Assembly: GCA_900315955.1 (NCBI GenBank)
Contig: ONBC01000027.1
Coordinates: forward strand, 1 to 64,000
Direction of reading: 5' to 3'
Length of the DNA stretch: 64,000 nt
From: an uncultured Prevotella sp.
GTDB lineage: Bacteria > Bacteroidota > Bacteroidia > Bacteroidales > Bacteroidaceae
The number at the start of each line of letters is the position of its first letter. Within the stretch, counting starts at the first letter, position 1. Both the position numbers and the translations under genes were made by a program. This document shows positions 46,160 through 55,346 of the stretch, one piece after another. Under the pieces are notes generated by a model. It did no database searches, was not told the DNA's origin, and saw only the letters and a program-made list of their open reading frames with translations.

Positions 46160-47155
46160 ATGAAGATATTAATAACCGGTGCCAGCGGTTTTATTGGCAG
46201 TTTTATCGTAGAGGAAGCGTTGCGGCGCGGCTTCGAGACGTGGGCGGGTGTGCGCAGCACCAGCTCGCGACGCTATCTGCAAGACGAGCGTATCCATTTC
46301 ATCGACCTCGACTTCTCCTCGGAGGACGCACTCATTGAAGCGCTGCGGGGACACGACTTTGACTATATCATTCATGCAGCAGGCGTGACCAAATGTCTGC
46401 ACAGAGACGACTTCTTCAAAGTCAACTACGAGGGCACAAAGCACTTTGTCAACGCTATCCTCAAGCTCCACATGCCGCTCAAACGCTTCATCTACATGAG
46501 CAGCCTGAGCGTCTTCGGCGCGATCAGGGAGAAGCAGCCTTATCAGGAGATCGAAGAAAACGACACGCCAAGGCCTAACACGGCTTATGGCAAGAGCAAG
46601 CTCATGGCCGAGCAGTTCCTCGACTCCATCGGCAACGACTTCAACTATATCGTGCTGCGGCCCACGGGGGTCTACGGGCCGAGGGAGAAAGATTATTATG
46701 TCATGGCGAAGAGCATCCGTGACCACGTCGACTTTGCCGTGGGCTTCCGCCGTCAGGACATCACATTCATCTATGTCCTGGACCTCGTGCAGGCAGTGTT
46801 TCTCGCCCTCGACCGTGGCATGTCGGGACGCAAATACTTCCTTTCCGACGGAGATGTGTATCAGAGCTCCACGTTCAGCAATTATATCCACGAGGAGCTT
46901 GGAAAGCCCTGGTGGATCAGAATCAAGGCTCCCGTTTGGGTGCTGCGCCTCGTCACCCTTGTAGGAGAATACGCAGGACGGGCCACGGGAAAGATGATCG
47001 TGCTCAACAACGACAAGTTCAATATCTTGCGGCAACGCAACTGGCGCTGCGACATTGAGCCGGCATGCGACGAATTAGGATATACGCCTCACTACAAGCT
47101 CCGGGAGGGAGTGAAGGAGACGATCAAATGGTATAAGGAAAACAAATGGCTGTAG
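46160..47155 (+). CDS. NAD(P)-dependent epimerase/dehydratase (extended SDR), candidate sphingolipid ketoreductase
   Basis: The 331-residue Rossmann protein starts MKILITGASGFIGSF, giving the GxxGxxG nucleotide-binding motif. The SDR catalytic residues are visible as MSSLSVFG and YGKSK (YxxxK) near 147, and RPTGVYGPREKDY follows. The ATG at 46160 is preferred to an in-frame TTG at 46154. General activity is oxidoreduction or epimerization. Proteins of this type in Bacteroides (BT_0972, 3-ketosphinganine reductase) take part in sphingolipid synthesis, and the next gene is an AUR1-like PAP2 enzyme, so a lipid role is plausible but unproven. It is 12 bp upstream of that gene. Confidence 0.85.
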   Translation: MKILITGASGFIGSFIVEEALRRGFETWAGVRSTSSRRYLQDERIHFIDLDFSSEDALIEALRGHDFDYIIHAAGVTKCLHRDDFFKVNYEGTKHFVNAILKLHMPLKRFIYMSSLSVFGAIREKQPYQEIEENDTPRPNTAYGKSKLMAEQFLDSIGNDFNYIVLRPTGVYGPREKDYYVMAKSIRDHVDFAVGFRRQDITFIYVLDLVQAVFLALDRGMSGRKYFLSDGDVYQSSTFSNYIHEELGKPWWIRIKAPVWVLRLVTLVGEYAGRATGKMIVLNNDKFNILRQRNWRCDIEPACDELGYTPHYKLREGVKETIKWYKENKWL

Positions 47156-47167
47156 GCCTGTTATAAA

Positions 47168-48130
47168 GTGAAGATTAAGGATTTATTCACAATAGAAGAG
47201 CACCCCCGAAAAGGACTGTTGGCGCTCGAATGGGTGATATTGGCTTATGCCGTCATCACCTTGCTGATTGTATTGTTCTGTTTCACGAAGGTTGCCAACC
47301 CCGATGAAATGGTCTGGGGCCGCGTGCGCATTGCCGCCATCACCTTGGGCTTGTGGGTGGTCTATCGCTTCATGCCCTGCAAAGCCACGGAGCTCCTTCG
47401 GATTCTGATAGAGATGTTGCTCTTGGCGTGGTGGTATCAGGATACCGCCAATATCAATGTGCTGTTCCCCAATCTCGATCCTATCGTAGCCCATTGGGAC
47501 CAGATGATCTTTGGCTTCCAGCCCGCGCTCGTCTTTGCGGAAAAGTTCACACAGCCCGTCTTGAGCGAGTTTCTCGAGATATCCTATGCCATGTATTACC
47601 CCATCATCCTCGTAGTGTGTGTGTATTATTTCTGGTATCGGTACAAGGAGTTTGAGAAATGCTGTTTCATCGTGACAGCCTCCTTCTTTACCTATTATCT
47701 CATCTTCGATTTCATCCCTGTGGCCGGTCCGATGTATTATTATCCGGCCATCGGCATGGAGAATGTAGTCAAAGGCATCTTCCCCGCCATCAGCGACAAG
47801 ATATCGCATACCGCCCTGATGAAGGCACCGGGATGGGCAGACGGCATAGGTTATCAGCTCATTACGGATATCCATGGCGACGAACGGCCTACAGGCGCTT
47901 TCCCAAGCTCACATGTCGGCATCACCATCGTGAGTCTGCTCCTTGCCATTCGCTCACGGAGCAAGAAGCTCATCCTCTTTGTGCTGCCTTTCTGCATCGG
48001 CATCTGCTTCGCTACGGTTTATATCCGCGCCCACTATGCCATCGATGCCATGACAGGTCTCGTCTCCGGCATCGTGCTCTACGTCTTCTGGGCGTGGGTG
48101 GCAAACAAACAGAAAATTCAAACATCATAA
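47168..48130 (+). CDS. PAP2_3/AUR1-like membrane phosphotransferase or phosphatase
   Basis: The 320-residue protein has about six to eight membrane helices. The catalytic motifs of the inositolphosphotransferase-type PAP2 group are present: FPSSHVGIT near 252 and YIRAHYAIDAMTG near 285 (RxHxxxD). Enzymes of this group transfer or remove phosphate head groups on lipids at the membrane. It uses a GTG start at 47168; no ATG is available nearby and the frame follows the epimerase stop by 12 bp. The substrate could be an inositol or ceramide lipid. Confidence 0.8.
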   Translation: MKIKDLFTIEEHPRKGLLALEWVILAYAVITLLIVLFCFTKVANPDEMVWGRVRIAAITLGLWVVYRFMPCKATELLRILIEMLLLAWWYQDTANINVLFPNLDPIVAHWDQMIFGFQPALVFAEKFTQPVLSEFLEISYAMYYPIILVVCVYYFWYRYKEFEKCCFIVTASFFTYYLIFDFIPVAGPMYYYPAIGMENVVKGIFPAISDKISHTALMKAPGWADGIGYQLITDIHGDERPTGAFPSSHVGITIVSLLLAIRSRSKKLILFVLPFCIGICFATVYIRAHYAIDAMTGLVSGIVLYVFWAWVANKQKIQTS

Positions 48131-48160
48131 TTTCAAACATCATAATAACGAACGAATAAA

Positions 48161-49636
48161 ATGAAGAAACTATATATAGAGACCTACGGCTGTCAGATGA
48201 ATGTAGCCGACTCCGAGGTGGTAGCCTCCGTAATGAAGATGGCAGGCTATGAACCTACTGACAACGAAGCGGAAGCCGACGCCGTGTTCCTCAATACCTG
48301 TTCCGTTCGAGAGAATGCAGAGAACAAGATTTACCAGCGGCTCGACCAGCTGTACGCCATAAAAGTGAAAAGAGAAAAGGAAAGAGTGAAGAATCAGACG
48401 GAAGTGAAAAGTGAAGAGTTAAGAGTGAAAAATCAAAAAGATTCTTCACTCAACCCTCTTCACTCTCCACTCATCCTGGGTGTCCTCGGCTGCATGGCGG
48501 AGCGCGTGAAGGACGATCTCGTGAAGAACCATCACGCCAATATCGTGTGTGGTCCCGATGCTTACATGAGCCTGCCCGAGATGATGGCAGCCGCTGAGCA
48601 AGGACTGCCGGCTGTCGATGTCGAGCTCTCTACGACAGAGACCTACCGCAATGTCATCCCTACGCGTATCGGCGGCAACCACGTCAGTGGCTTCGTGAGC
48701 ATCATGCGAGGCTGTAACAACTTCTGCCACTACTGCATCGTGCCTTTCACACGTGGACGCGAGCGCTCACGCGACGTGGAGAGCATCCTCGCCGAGGTAC
48801 GCGACCTGCACGACCGTGGCTTCAAGGAGGTGACACTGCTCGGACAGAACGTCAACTCCTACGGCATTGTGGAAGGGAAGAAAGAAAAGTTAAGAATGAA
48901 GAATCAAGATGATTCTTCACTCATCAATCATGACTCTTCACTCAGTCATGTCTGCACCTTCGCCGAACTGCTGCGCAAGGTGGCAGAGGCCGTTCCCGAC
49001 ATGCGTGTGCGCTTCACCACGAGTAACCCCGAGGACATGACAGAGGATATCCTGCATGCCATCGCCGACGAGCCCAATCTCTGCAACCATATCCATTTCC
49101 CCGCACAGAGCGGCAGCTCAAAGGTGCTGCACGACATGAACCGTAAGTATACGCGCGAGCAGTATCTCGCTAAGGTCGATGCCATCCGGCGAATCATCCC
49201 CGACTGCGGACTGACGACAGACATCTTCGTGGGCTATCACGATGAGACGGAAGAGGACTTCCAGCAGACGCTCTCACTGATGAAAGAAGTGCGGTTCGAC
49301 GCTGCCTTCATGTTCAAATACTCGGAGCGCCCGGGAACCTATGCCGCCAAGCATCTGCCCGACAACGTCACGGAGGAAGAGAAGATACGACGGCTCAACG
49401 AGCTTATCCACCTGCAGACACAGATCTCCGCCGAGCGCAACAAGGAAGACGAAGGCAAGGTGTTCGACATCCTCATCGAGCGATTCGGAAAACGGAGCCG
49501 TAACCAGCTCATGGGCCGCACGCAACAGAACAAGGCGGTCATCATCCCCAAAGGCAACTATCACATCGGGGATACCGTGCGCGTCAGAATAACCGGCAGC
49601 ACCTCGGCCACCCTCCTGGGAGAGCCCGTGGAATAA
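48161..49636 (+). CDS. miaB: tRNA-2-methylthio-N6-dimethylallyladenosine synthase with two inserted loops
   Basis: The 491-residue radical-SAM enzyme adds a methylthio group at A37 of certain tRNAs. The N-terminal cluster Cys are in TYGCQMN, NTCSVREN and LGCMAERV. The SAM-cluster motif is CNNFCHYC near 186-193, and a TRAM domain ends the protein. Two charged, low-complexity insertions interrupt it. One is at about residues 68-104 between YQRLDQLYAIK and LILGVLGCM. The other is at about 240-262 between GQNVNSYGIVEG and CTFAELLRK. Both derive from the same DNA repeat and keep the frame, making the protein longer than usual. All catalytic motifs are intact. Confidence 0.95.
   Translation: MKKLYIETYGCQMNVADSEVVASVMKMAGYEPTDNEAEADAVFLNTCSVRENAENKIYQRLDQLYAIKVKREKERVKNQTEVKSEELRVKNQKDSSLNPLHSPLILGVLGCMAERVKDDLVKNHHANIVCGPDAYMSLPEMMAAAEQGLPAVDVELSTTETYRNVIPTRIGGNHVSGFVSIMRGCNNFCHYCIVPFTRGRERSRDVESILAEVRDLHDRGFKEVTLLGQNVNSYGIVEGKKEKLRMKNQDDSSLINHDSSLSHVCTFAELLRKVAEAVPDMRVRFTTSNPEDMTEDILHAIADEPNLCNHIHFPAQSGSSKVLHDMNRKYTREQYLAKVDAIRRIIPDCGLTTDIFVGYHDETEEDFQQTLSLMKEVRFDAAFMFKYSERPGTYAAKHLPDNVTEEEKIRRLNELIHLQTQISAERNKEDEGKVFDILIERFGKRSRNQLMGRTQQNKAVIIPKGNYHIGDTVRVRITGSTSATLLGEPVE
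48364..48475. repeat. Repeat insertion 1 within miaB
   Basis: GAGTGAAGAATC (48384-48395) is complementary to GATTCTTCACTC (48440-48451), and further GTGAAGAG/CTCTTCAC pairs flank it. The segment encodes a Lys/Glu-rich loop and has no counterpart in usual MiaB sequence. Confidence 0.8.
48876..48945. repeat. Repeat insertion 2 within miaB
   Basis: GAATGAAGAATC (48894-48905) pairs with GATTCTTCACTC (48911-48922) at 11 of 12 positions around a 5-nt loop. The 12-mer GATTCTTCACTC is shared exactly with insertion 1. TTCTTCACT recurs again at 49665-49673, just upstream of the next gene. Confidence 0.8.
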
Positions 49637-49673
49637 CGCATTCCTCATCATTCTTCCCTCATCGTTCTTCACT

Positions 49674-51512
49674 ATGAAAGAGTTTTTGCAAGTCCTGCGG
49701 CGTTTTCTGCCGCCCTACAAGAAATACCTCGTATTGTCGATTGTGTTCAACATCCTCTCTGCGTTGTTGAACATCTTCTCGTTTGCCGCGCTTATCCCCA
49801 TCCTGCAGATTCTCTTCCAGGTCGACGGTGGATTGCGGGCCAACGACCTCGAGCCTTGGGCTCTGAACAAAGAGGTGTTGCAGAACAATATGTCCTACTA
49901 TGTGCAGGAGATGGTCATCAACACCTCAGCCACAACGACGTTGCTTGTCATTGGCCTCTTCTTAGCCTTCATGACGTTCCTCAAGACCACGGCGTATTTC
50001 CTCTCCTCTGCCAGCGTCATGCCTATCCGCACCGGCGTCGTAAGGGACATCCGCAACCAGCTCTATCATAAGATAACATCGCTCTCACTGTCCTTTTTCA
50101 GTGATGAGCGCAAAGGCGACATCATCGCCCGCATGAGTGGTGACGTGCAGGAGGTGGAGAACAGCATCATGTCGTCGCTCGACATGCTCTTCAAGAACCC
50201 GATCCTTATCGTGGCCTACTTCGTAACGCTCGTCTTCATCTCCTGGCAGCTGACGATCTTCACCATCATCTTCGTACCGTTCTTCGGATGGTTCATGGGC
50301 TTCGTAGGAAGGAAACTGAAGTCGAGGAGCATCCTGGCGCAGAGCCTGTGGAGCGACACGATGAGCGTCGTGGAAGAGACGCTCGGCGGCCTGCGCATCA
50401 TCAAGGCGTTCAACGCAGAGAAAAAGATGAACGCCCGCTTCGACAGAATCAACTCTTCTTACCGCGACCAGCTGCTCCGTGTCACGATCCGGCAGCAGAT
50501 GGCGCACCCGATGTCGGAGTTTCTCGGCACTGTGATGATCATTGTCGTCTTGTGGTTCGGTGGCATCCTCGTGCTCAACAAGTCACTGCTCGACGGACCC
50601 ACCTTTATTTATTACCTCGTCATCCTCTACAGTATCATCAACCCGTTGAAAGATTTCTCCAAGGCAAGCTACAACATCCCCAAAGGTCTGGCGTCCATGG
50701 AGCGTATCGACAAGATCCTCAAGGCAGAGATAGAGATTAAGGAGAAGTCCAACCCCATTCATATCAAAGACTTCCAACATCAGATTGAGTTCCGGCATGT
50801 CTCCTTCGCCTATACAGACAACCACACGCAGGAGCTCCACTACGTGCTCAAGGATATCAACCTCATCATCCCCAAGGGCAAGACCGTAGCGCTTGTCGGA
50901 CAGAGCGGCAGCGGCAAGTCGACCCTTGTCGACCTCATCCCGCGCTACTATGATGTACAGGAGGGTGAGGTACTCATCGACGGCATCAACGTCAAGGATC
51001 TCGGCATCCATGACCTTCGCTCCCTCATCGGCAATGTCAACCAGGAGGCTATCCTCTTCAACGACACCATCAAGAACAACATCAAGTTCGGTAAGGATGA
51101 TGCCACGGACGAGGAGGTCATCCGTGCGGCGAAGATCGCCAATGCCTACGACTTCATCATGGAGACGGAGCATGGCTTCGATACGAATATCGGCGACCGT
51201 GGCGGCCGTCTCTCGGGCGGTCAGCGCCAGCGCATCAGCATCGCGCGCGCCATCCTCAAGAACCCGCCGATCCTCATCCTCGACGAGGCTACGTCGGCTC
51301 TCGACACAGAGAGTGAGCGCCTCGTGCAGGATGCTCTCTACCGCCTCATGAAGACGCGTACCACAGTAGCTGTGGCCCACCGCCTGTCAACGATCAAGAA
51401 CAGTGATGAAATCTGCGTCATCCACGACGGCGAGATCGTAGAACGCGGCACCCACGACGAGCTGATGGCGAAAGACGGCTACTACCATAAGCTGCACGAT
51501 ATGCAGCAATAA
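49674..51512 (+). CDS. MsbA-like ABC exporter (fused permease and ATPase)
   Basis: The 612-residue half-transporter has six membrane helices (about 15-330) and an ATPase domain with Walker A GQSGSGKST, Q-loop NQEAILFND, signature LSGGQRQRISIARA, Walker B ILILDEATSALD and H-loop AVAHRLSTI. It probably works as a homodimer exporting a lipid or other hydrophobic substrate. It starts 38 bp after miaB. Lipid A export (MsbA function) is plausible but cannot be assigned from sequence. Confidence 0.92.
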   Translation: MKEFLQVLRRFLPPYKKYLVLSIVFNILSALLNIFSFAALIPILQILFQVDGGLRANDLEPWALNKEVLQNNMSYYVQEMVINTSATTTLLVIGLFLAFMTFLKTTAYFLSSASVMPIRTGVVRDIRNQLYHKITSLSLSFFSDERKGDIIARMSGDVQEVENSIMSSLDMLFKNPILIVAYFVTLVFISWQLTIFTIIFVPFFGWFMGFVGRKLKSRSILAQSLWSDTMSVVEETLGGLRIIKAFNAEKKMNARFDRINSSYRDQLLRVTIRQQMAHPMSEFLGTVMIIVVLWFGGILVLNKSLLDGPTFIYYLVILYSIINPLKDFSKASYNIPKGLASMERIDKILKAEIEIKEKSNPIHIKDFQHQIEFRHVSFAYTDNHTQELHYVLKDINLIIPKGKTVALVGQSGSGKSTLVDLIPRYYDVQEGEVLIDGINVKDLGIHDLRSLIGNVNQEAILFNDTIKNNIKFGKDDATDEEVIRAAKIANAYDFIMETEHGFDTNIGDRGGRLSGGQRQRISIARAILKNPPILILDEATSALDTESERLVQDALYRLMKTRTTVAVAHRLSTIKNSDEICVIHDGEIVERGTHDELMAKDGYYHKLHDMQQ

Positions 51513-51525
51513 GCCCGCCCAAAAG

Positions 51526-51576
51526 CCCTCTCCCTTAATCCCTCCCCCCAAGGGGGAGGGTTGATATGCTTCAAGA
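51526..51576 (-). repeat. Interspersed repeat element, copy 2
   Basis: This is the reverse-orientation partner of the element at 37112-37163. It carries the CCCTCCCCCC-AAGGGGGAGGG core and TTGATATGCTTCAAGAG. It follows the ABC exporter stop by 13 bp. Confidence 0.85.
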
Positions 51577-51595
51577 GCTGAATGTGGTTCTGTGC

Positions 51596-51613
51596 GCTGC
51601 CCTTTAGGGCAGC
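51596..51613. terminator. Hairpin between the ABC exporter and guaD
   Basis: GCTGCCCTTTAGGGCAGC is an 8-bp stem with a 2-nt centre, located between convergent gene ends. No T-run follows. Confidence 0.45.
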
Positions 51614-51675
51614 GAGGAGCCTCAGGGGTCTGCAAGGCTCTGCGAGGGCAGCAAGCCCCTGCTTGCCCCGCGTTG

Positions 51676-52143
51676 TTAGTACCTTGTCTTCCCCTTGTCG
51701 CTGCTCCACATCTCGAAGGCGCGCTTGCCTTCCTCGGGCAGCAGCTCAACGATAGGCTTGCAGCGGTCCTGCCTGTCGCGCATGATCTCCTCGTAGATGA
51801 AATCGTCGCTGAAGCCGATGGCTGCCGCATCCTTCCGGTTGTTCGAATAGTAGATCTTGCTGATGCCCGCCCAATAGATAGCGCCCAGGCACATCGGACA
51901 AGGCTCACAGGAACAGAATATGGCACAGTCGTCAAGCTTGAACGTGCGAAGGCGCTGGCAGGCGGTACGGATAGCATTGACCTCGGCATGCGCCGTAGGA
52001 TCGTTGTCGAGCGTCACGCTGTTGCTTGCCTCTGCCACGAAAACCCCATGACGGGCAATGACAGCCCCAAAGGGACCGCCGCCTTTTCTCACGCTCTCTT
52101 CGCTTAAGCGGCAGGCTCGCCGCATCAGTTCTTCGTTTGTCAT
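51676..52143 (-). CDS. guaD: Guanine deaminase (cytidine deaminase-fold)
   Basis: The 155-residue zinc enzyme converts guanine to xanthine. The zinc site is TAHAEVNAIRTA and SCEPCPMCLGAIYWA. The C-terminal GFSDDFIYEEI and AFEMW segments resemble Bacillus GuaD rather than TadA. I chose the ATG at 52143 (MTNEELMRRA); a longer frame would add an implausible hydrophobic stretch. It has its own promoter. TadA-like tRNA deaminase is the main alternative. Confidence 0.88.
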   Translation of the reverse strand: MTNEELMRRACRLSEESVRKGGGPFGAVIARHGVFVAEASNSVTLDNDPTAHAEVNAIRTACQRLRTFKLDDCAIFCSCEPCPMCLGAIYWAGISKIYYSNNRKDAAAIGFSDDFIYEEIMRDRQDRCKPIVELLPEEGKRAFEMWSSDKGKTRY

Positions 52144-52165
52144 ATTATATCTTTCTATTTTCTTG

Positions 52166-52173
52166 CAAAGATA
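52166..52173 (-). promoter_or_regulatory. -7 box for guaD
   Basis: The minus strand reads TATCTTTG 22 bp upstream of the ATG at 52143. Confidence 0.5.
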
Positions 52174-52210
52174 ATAATAAAACACAAGGAAACCATGCAG
52201 TATGAGCACA

Positions 52211-52244
52211 ATGTGATTGGGTGATTTTAATCACCCAATCACAT
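52211..52244 (-). terminator. 15-bp perfect hairpin at the end of the 52244 gene
   Basis: ATGTGATTGGGTGAT (52211-52225) pairs perfectly with 52230-52244 across a 4-nt loop. It starts inside the stop codon of the upstream gene, on the minus strand. No T-run follows. Confidence 0.7.
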
Positions 52245-54418
52245 CAATTAACAGCAACCTTGCTGAATTTCTTCAGCACATCGCAGCGGGTCACGAACGG
52301 ATCTACACGTGAAGCATTGGCGTTGGCAAAGTTAGCAAGGGCCCTCATAGCCTTATATTGTCTCGACTGTGGCATGAGACGGAGGTCCGTCAAGTCATAA
52401 TACTGTTGTGTCTTGTCGTCCCAGCCTTCAAAGTACCAAGGCTCACCATGACGGATGAAAGCGAGGCCGAGAAGGCTCTTCTCCTTCAGCTGGAAGTTCG
52501 TGCTCTTCGCACTCTCGTCCAAGAGGTTGAGGGCATGGGCGACAAAGTCGACGGTACCGACAGTGACGCTGTCCTGCGTGTTGCTGATGCCGTACTGCTT
52601 GACCCACCAGCAGTCGCCTTCGTAGCTGCCCTGATACCACAGAGCAGCGAGCTTGTAAGCCTTCTCCATGCGCTCCTCCGAGGGTTTCATGAGTGCATAC
52701 TCCTGAGAGAGACTGACCATGTCGCGACAATACTGCAACTTCTTGTTCACCGTGAGGCGCGGCAACGTGGCACGCTTGGCTTCCGACACATACTCAGGAA
52801 CAGCAACGAGCTGCTTGCCCATCCAGCGCTCTTTGTTGAAGTCGCGCTGAGCTACATAAGGCTCGATGGCCTGCGTGTTGAGGAAGTTGATGCTCACCTT
52901 CTCAAGGTAAGGGATGGCATCAGCGAAACGCGCCTGAGCCATAAGGCGTGTGCCGATATAGTCGTTGTAATAATCGGCATCGCGGTAAGCTTTCTGCCAG
53001 GCATAGCGAGCTAAGGAGTCGGTGGGCTCATGGCGCAGATAATTGTTGTAAGCCATGAGACTGTCTATCGGCGTTTTCTCCAAGGCATCGAAATAGAAGC
53101 CTTGGTAAGCCGGCTTGTCGCAGCCCTCCTCCATGCGGCTCAGCAGGACGAGGGCGGTGTTGGTACGGCCTGCAGCGAGGAAAGCAGGCACGAGGCCGTT
53201 GTAGACCATGCGCTCCTCTACGTCGCGGTAATGATCGGTGTCGTAGAGTGTAAGGCTCTTGCGCTCCTCAGCCGACTTTGCGTCGAGCCAGCGCAGCTCA
53301 CCCGTCAGCCACTTGTCATAGTCGGCCGTGTGCTGCTCGGCAAAGACGGAGTTGGCGGCATAGATGGCGCGAGCATTGTTTTTCATGCGTGGCGTGCCGG
53401 CTTCTGTCATGGCTTTGGCGAGGTCTGTCTTTGCCAGGTCGTAGCGGCGCAGCTGATGCTCGATGCAGCCGATAGCCGACTGCCACATGCAAGGCACCTT
53501 GGTCTTGCCCTCGCCCACCACGTTGCGGGCGAAGGCAATGAAACGGTCAGCCTCAGCAGTGGTGATCTTCTTGGCATCCGTCTCCTGCATCCACTCGTCG
53601 TGATCCTTCTCCGTGTTCTCATAGGAAGCGAAAGGGAAACTGTTGAGCTCGTAGACATCCATCGTCTCCTGCACATTGTTCACGAAGTCCTGCACGAGAT
53701 AAAGGAGTGTAGCTGAGTTGGGATTGATGCTATACACTTTCTGTATGCCGGCTAAGTTACGATAGCCGCGCACACAGTATTTCAAACTCTGATAATCCTC
53801 CTGCGAGGCGTAGATCTCCACGGCCTGACTCTTCTTGCCCGTGCGCCAGAGGCATCCGGCATAGAGGTTGCGCATCATGTCGCGGTAGACGCTCTGCGGC
53901 ATGCGCTGACCGACGGTCGTCCAATAGGTCATCGCCTCGGGGTAACGCTTGAGACCGAAGAGCGCACGCATGCGCAGCAGATTGTATTGCGCACGGAAGC
54001 GCTTGCCCTGATAGGTCTTGGAGACATTGAGCAGATTGCGCAGCACAAAGTTACGCTTGGCGATGCGCTGCTTCGTGGGATAGTCCCAGGCATTGAAGTT
54101 GACATCGCTCCCGAGGTAGGCATTGAGCCTGCGGCAGTAAGTGGCAAGCTCCGTGTCTTTCTGCTTCACGGCTTTCTTCAGCACCAAGTCGCGGTAGTAG
54201 TCCCACTGATAGTGAGCGTTGTTGTCGCCGAGATACTGTTGCCAGTATTTGTCCGTCGTCAACATGAAACGGTCGTCCATCAGAGAACGGTTGAAGACTG
54301 AAAAAAGATAATTGTTGTGGCGGGGTGCCTCAGAGACGCAAGCCCCAGCTGATAATGAGAAGGTAAGGAGCGCTGCAACGAGGCTACCGGTACCTATAAA
54401 TCTTTTGAAAGTCACCAT
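52244..54418 (-). CDS. Exported TPR-like protein of unknown function
   Basis: The 724-residue protein has a signal sequence (GSLVAALLTFSLSAGACVS), possibly of lipoprotein type with the Cys near 27. The rest is alpha-helical with repeated short helices (for example YNLLRMRALFGLKRYPEAMTYW, AVEIYASQEDYQSLKYC), suggesting a tetratricopeptide-like solenoid. I see no catalytic motif. The ATG at 54418 is favoured by the signal peptide. It overlaps the end of the upstream lipoprotein gene by 35 bp, so the pair is co-expressed, probably in the envelope. Confidence 0.72.
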   Translation of the reverse strand: MVTFKRFIGTGSLVAALLTFSLSAGACVSEAPRHNNYLFSVFNRSLMDDRFMLTTDKYWQQYLGDNNAHYQWDYYRDLVLKKAVKQKDTELATYCRRLNAYLGSDVNFNAWDYPTKQRIAKRNFVLRNLLNVSKTYQGKRFRAQYNLLRMRALFGLKRYPEAMTYWTTVGQRMPQSVYRDMMRNLYAGCLWRTGKKSQAVEIYASQEDYQSLKYCVRGYRNLAGIQKVYSINPNSATLLYLVQDFVNNVQETMDVYELNSFPFASYENTEKDHDEWMQETDAKKITTAEADRFIAFARNVVGEGKTKVPCMWQSAIGCIEHQLRRYDLAKTDLAKAMTEAGTPRMKNNARAIYAANSVFAEQHTADYDKWLTGELRWLDAKSAEERKSLTLYDTDHYRDVEERMVYNGLVPAFLAAGRTNTALVLLSRMEEGCDKPAYQGFYFDALEKTPIDSLMAYNNYLRHEPTDSLARYAWQKAYRDADYYNDYIGTRLMAQARFADAIPYLEKVSINFLNTQAIEPYVAQRDFNKERWMGKQLVAVPEYVSEAKRATLPRLTVNKKLQYCRDMVSLSQEYALMKPSEERMEKAYKLAALWYQGSYEGDCWWVKQYGISNTQDSVTVGTVDFVAHALNLLDESAKSTNFQLKEKSLLGLAFIRHGEPWYFEGWDDKTQQYYDLTDLRLMPQSRQYKAMRALANFANANASRVDPFVTRCDVLKKFSKVAVN

Positions 54419-55298
54419 AGCTAAATCGATTAATATTCTTATCACTCAAATCATAAAGTATAATCTCATTATTGTCCTCCCCTTGCGCCTTGTCCACGGC
54501 TTTCTGTGCCTTGAAGATGTCTGCAAGCTCCGGCTGTCTCACGACGATGCTGTCGCCGGGGAGCACAGGCAGGTCGTCGTCGCCATGCATGATGCCCACA
54601 TACCGGCCGCCGCGGAAGAGCACGCGCCACGTAAAGAGTGGATAGGCAGTGGAGAGCGGCAACTTATACCCGGAAAGAGCATGCAAATAAGGTGCCACAT
54701 CCTTCATGTCGAGGATGGGTTTCTTCACGGAGAGCTTTGTCACGTCGCCCGTATTGTACATCATCAGCACGCCTCGGTCAACAGGTGGCACAGGCTGCGA
54801 GAGCTGATGGAGTCGGATGGTGGCGGAGAGCGTCATGTTATGACTGTGGCACATTGCTTCAAGTTCCTTCATGAAATCGAAGAATGCCACGCGCGTAGAT
54901 CCCGTCCAGTCGCAGTCGATCTGCAGTTCCTTCGGCTGCGCAAGATTATTCGTTTGGTTCATCTGCAAGATGCGGTTGAAGATTTTCTCCGCCAAGCCTT
55001 CGTGCGGCTCCGCCATGCAGTCGTTGACGATATAGACCACGGGGATGACCTCCACATCCTTCGGGAACGACCCTTCGAAAGACAGTGTAGCATTGGGTTG
55101 TGGCGTTCCGTCGTCGCCCGGCACCACATCGAAGTAGCGGCAATAGACCTTGCTCACGCCATGCTGCTTGAGAAACGCGCGCTCCTTGGTACCAAGCTTC
55201 AGCGTCGTCTGCCAGTAGTAGACGGACCTCACTGCCGTATGATGACCGCAGGAAGCGAGCAACAGACAGGCGAAGAGAAGAAAAAGAACATTACGCAT
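54384..55298 (-). CDS. Lipoprotein with DUF3142-like barrel pattern
   Basis: The 304-residue protein has a lipoprotein signal (MRNVLFLLFACLLLASCGHH, Cys17). YYWQTTLKLGTKERAFL, VSKVYCRYFDV, ELQIDCDWTGSTR and LSATIRLHQL resemble DUF3142-type proteins, predicted to adopt a glycosidase-like TIM barrel. That match is from memory of the pattern and is tentative. The gene overlaps the next one (TPR-like) by 35 bp, suggesting translational coupling and a joint function. A promoter is at 55347. Confidence 0.68.
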   Translation of the reverse strand: MRNVLFLLFACLLLASCGHHTAVRSVYYWQTTLKLGTKERAFLKQHGVSKVYCRYFDVVPGDDGTPQPNATLSFEGSFPKDVEVIPVVYIVNDCMAEPHEGLAEKIFNRILQMNQTNNLAQPKELQIDCDWTGSTRVAFFDFMKELEAMCHSHNMTLSATIRLHQLSQPVPPVDRGVLMMYNTGDVTKLSVKKPILDMKDVAPYLHALSGYKLPLSTAYPLFTWRVLFRGGRYVGIMHGDDDLPVLPGDSIVVRQPELADIFKAQKAVDKAQGEDNNEIILYDLSDKNINRFSYGDFQKIYRYR

Positions 55299-55346
55299 AG
55301 TACATTCTTTAATCGACCTTTAATAACCGACCTTTTAAAATCGGCG

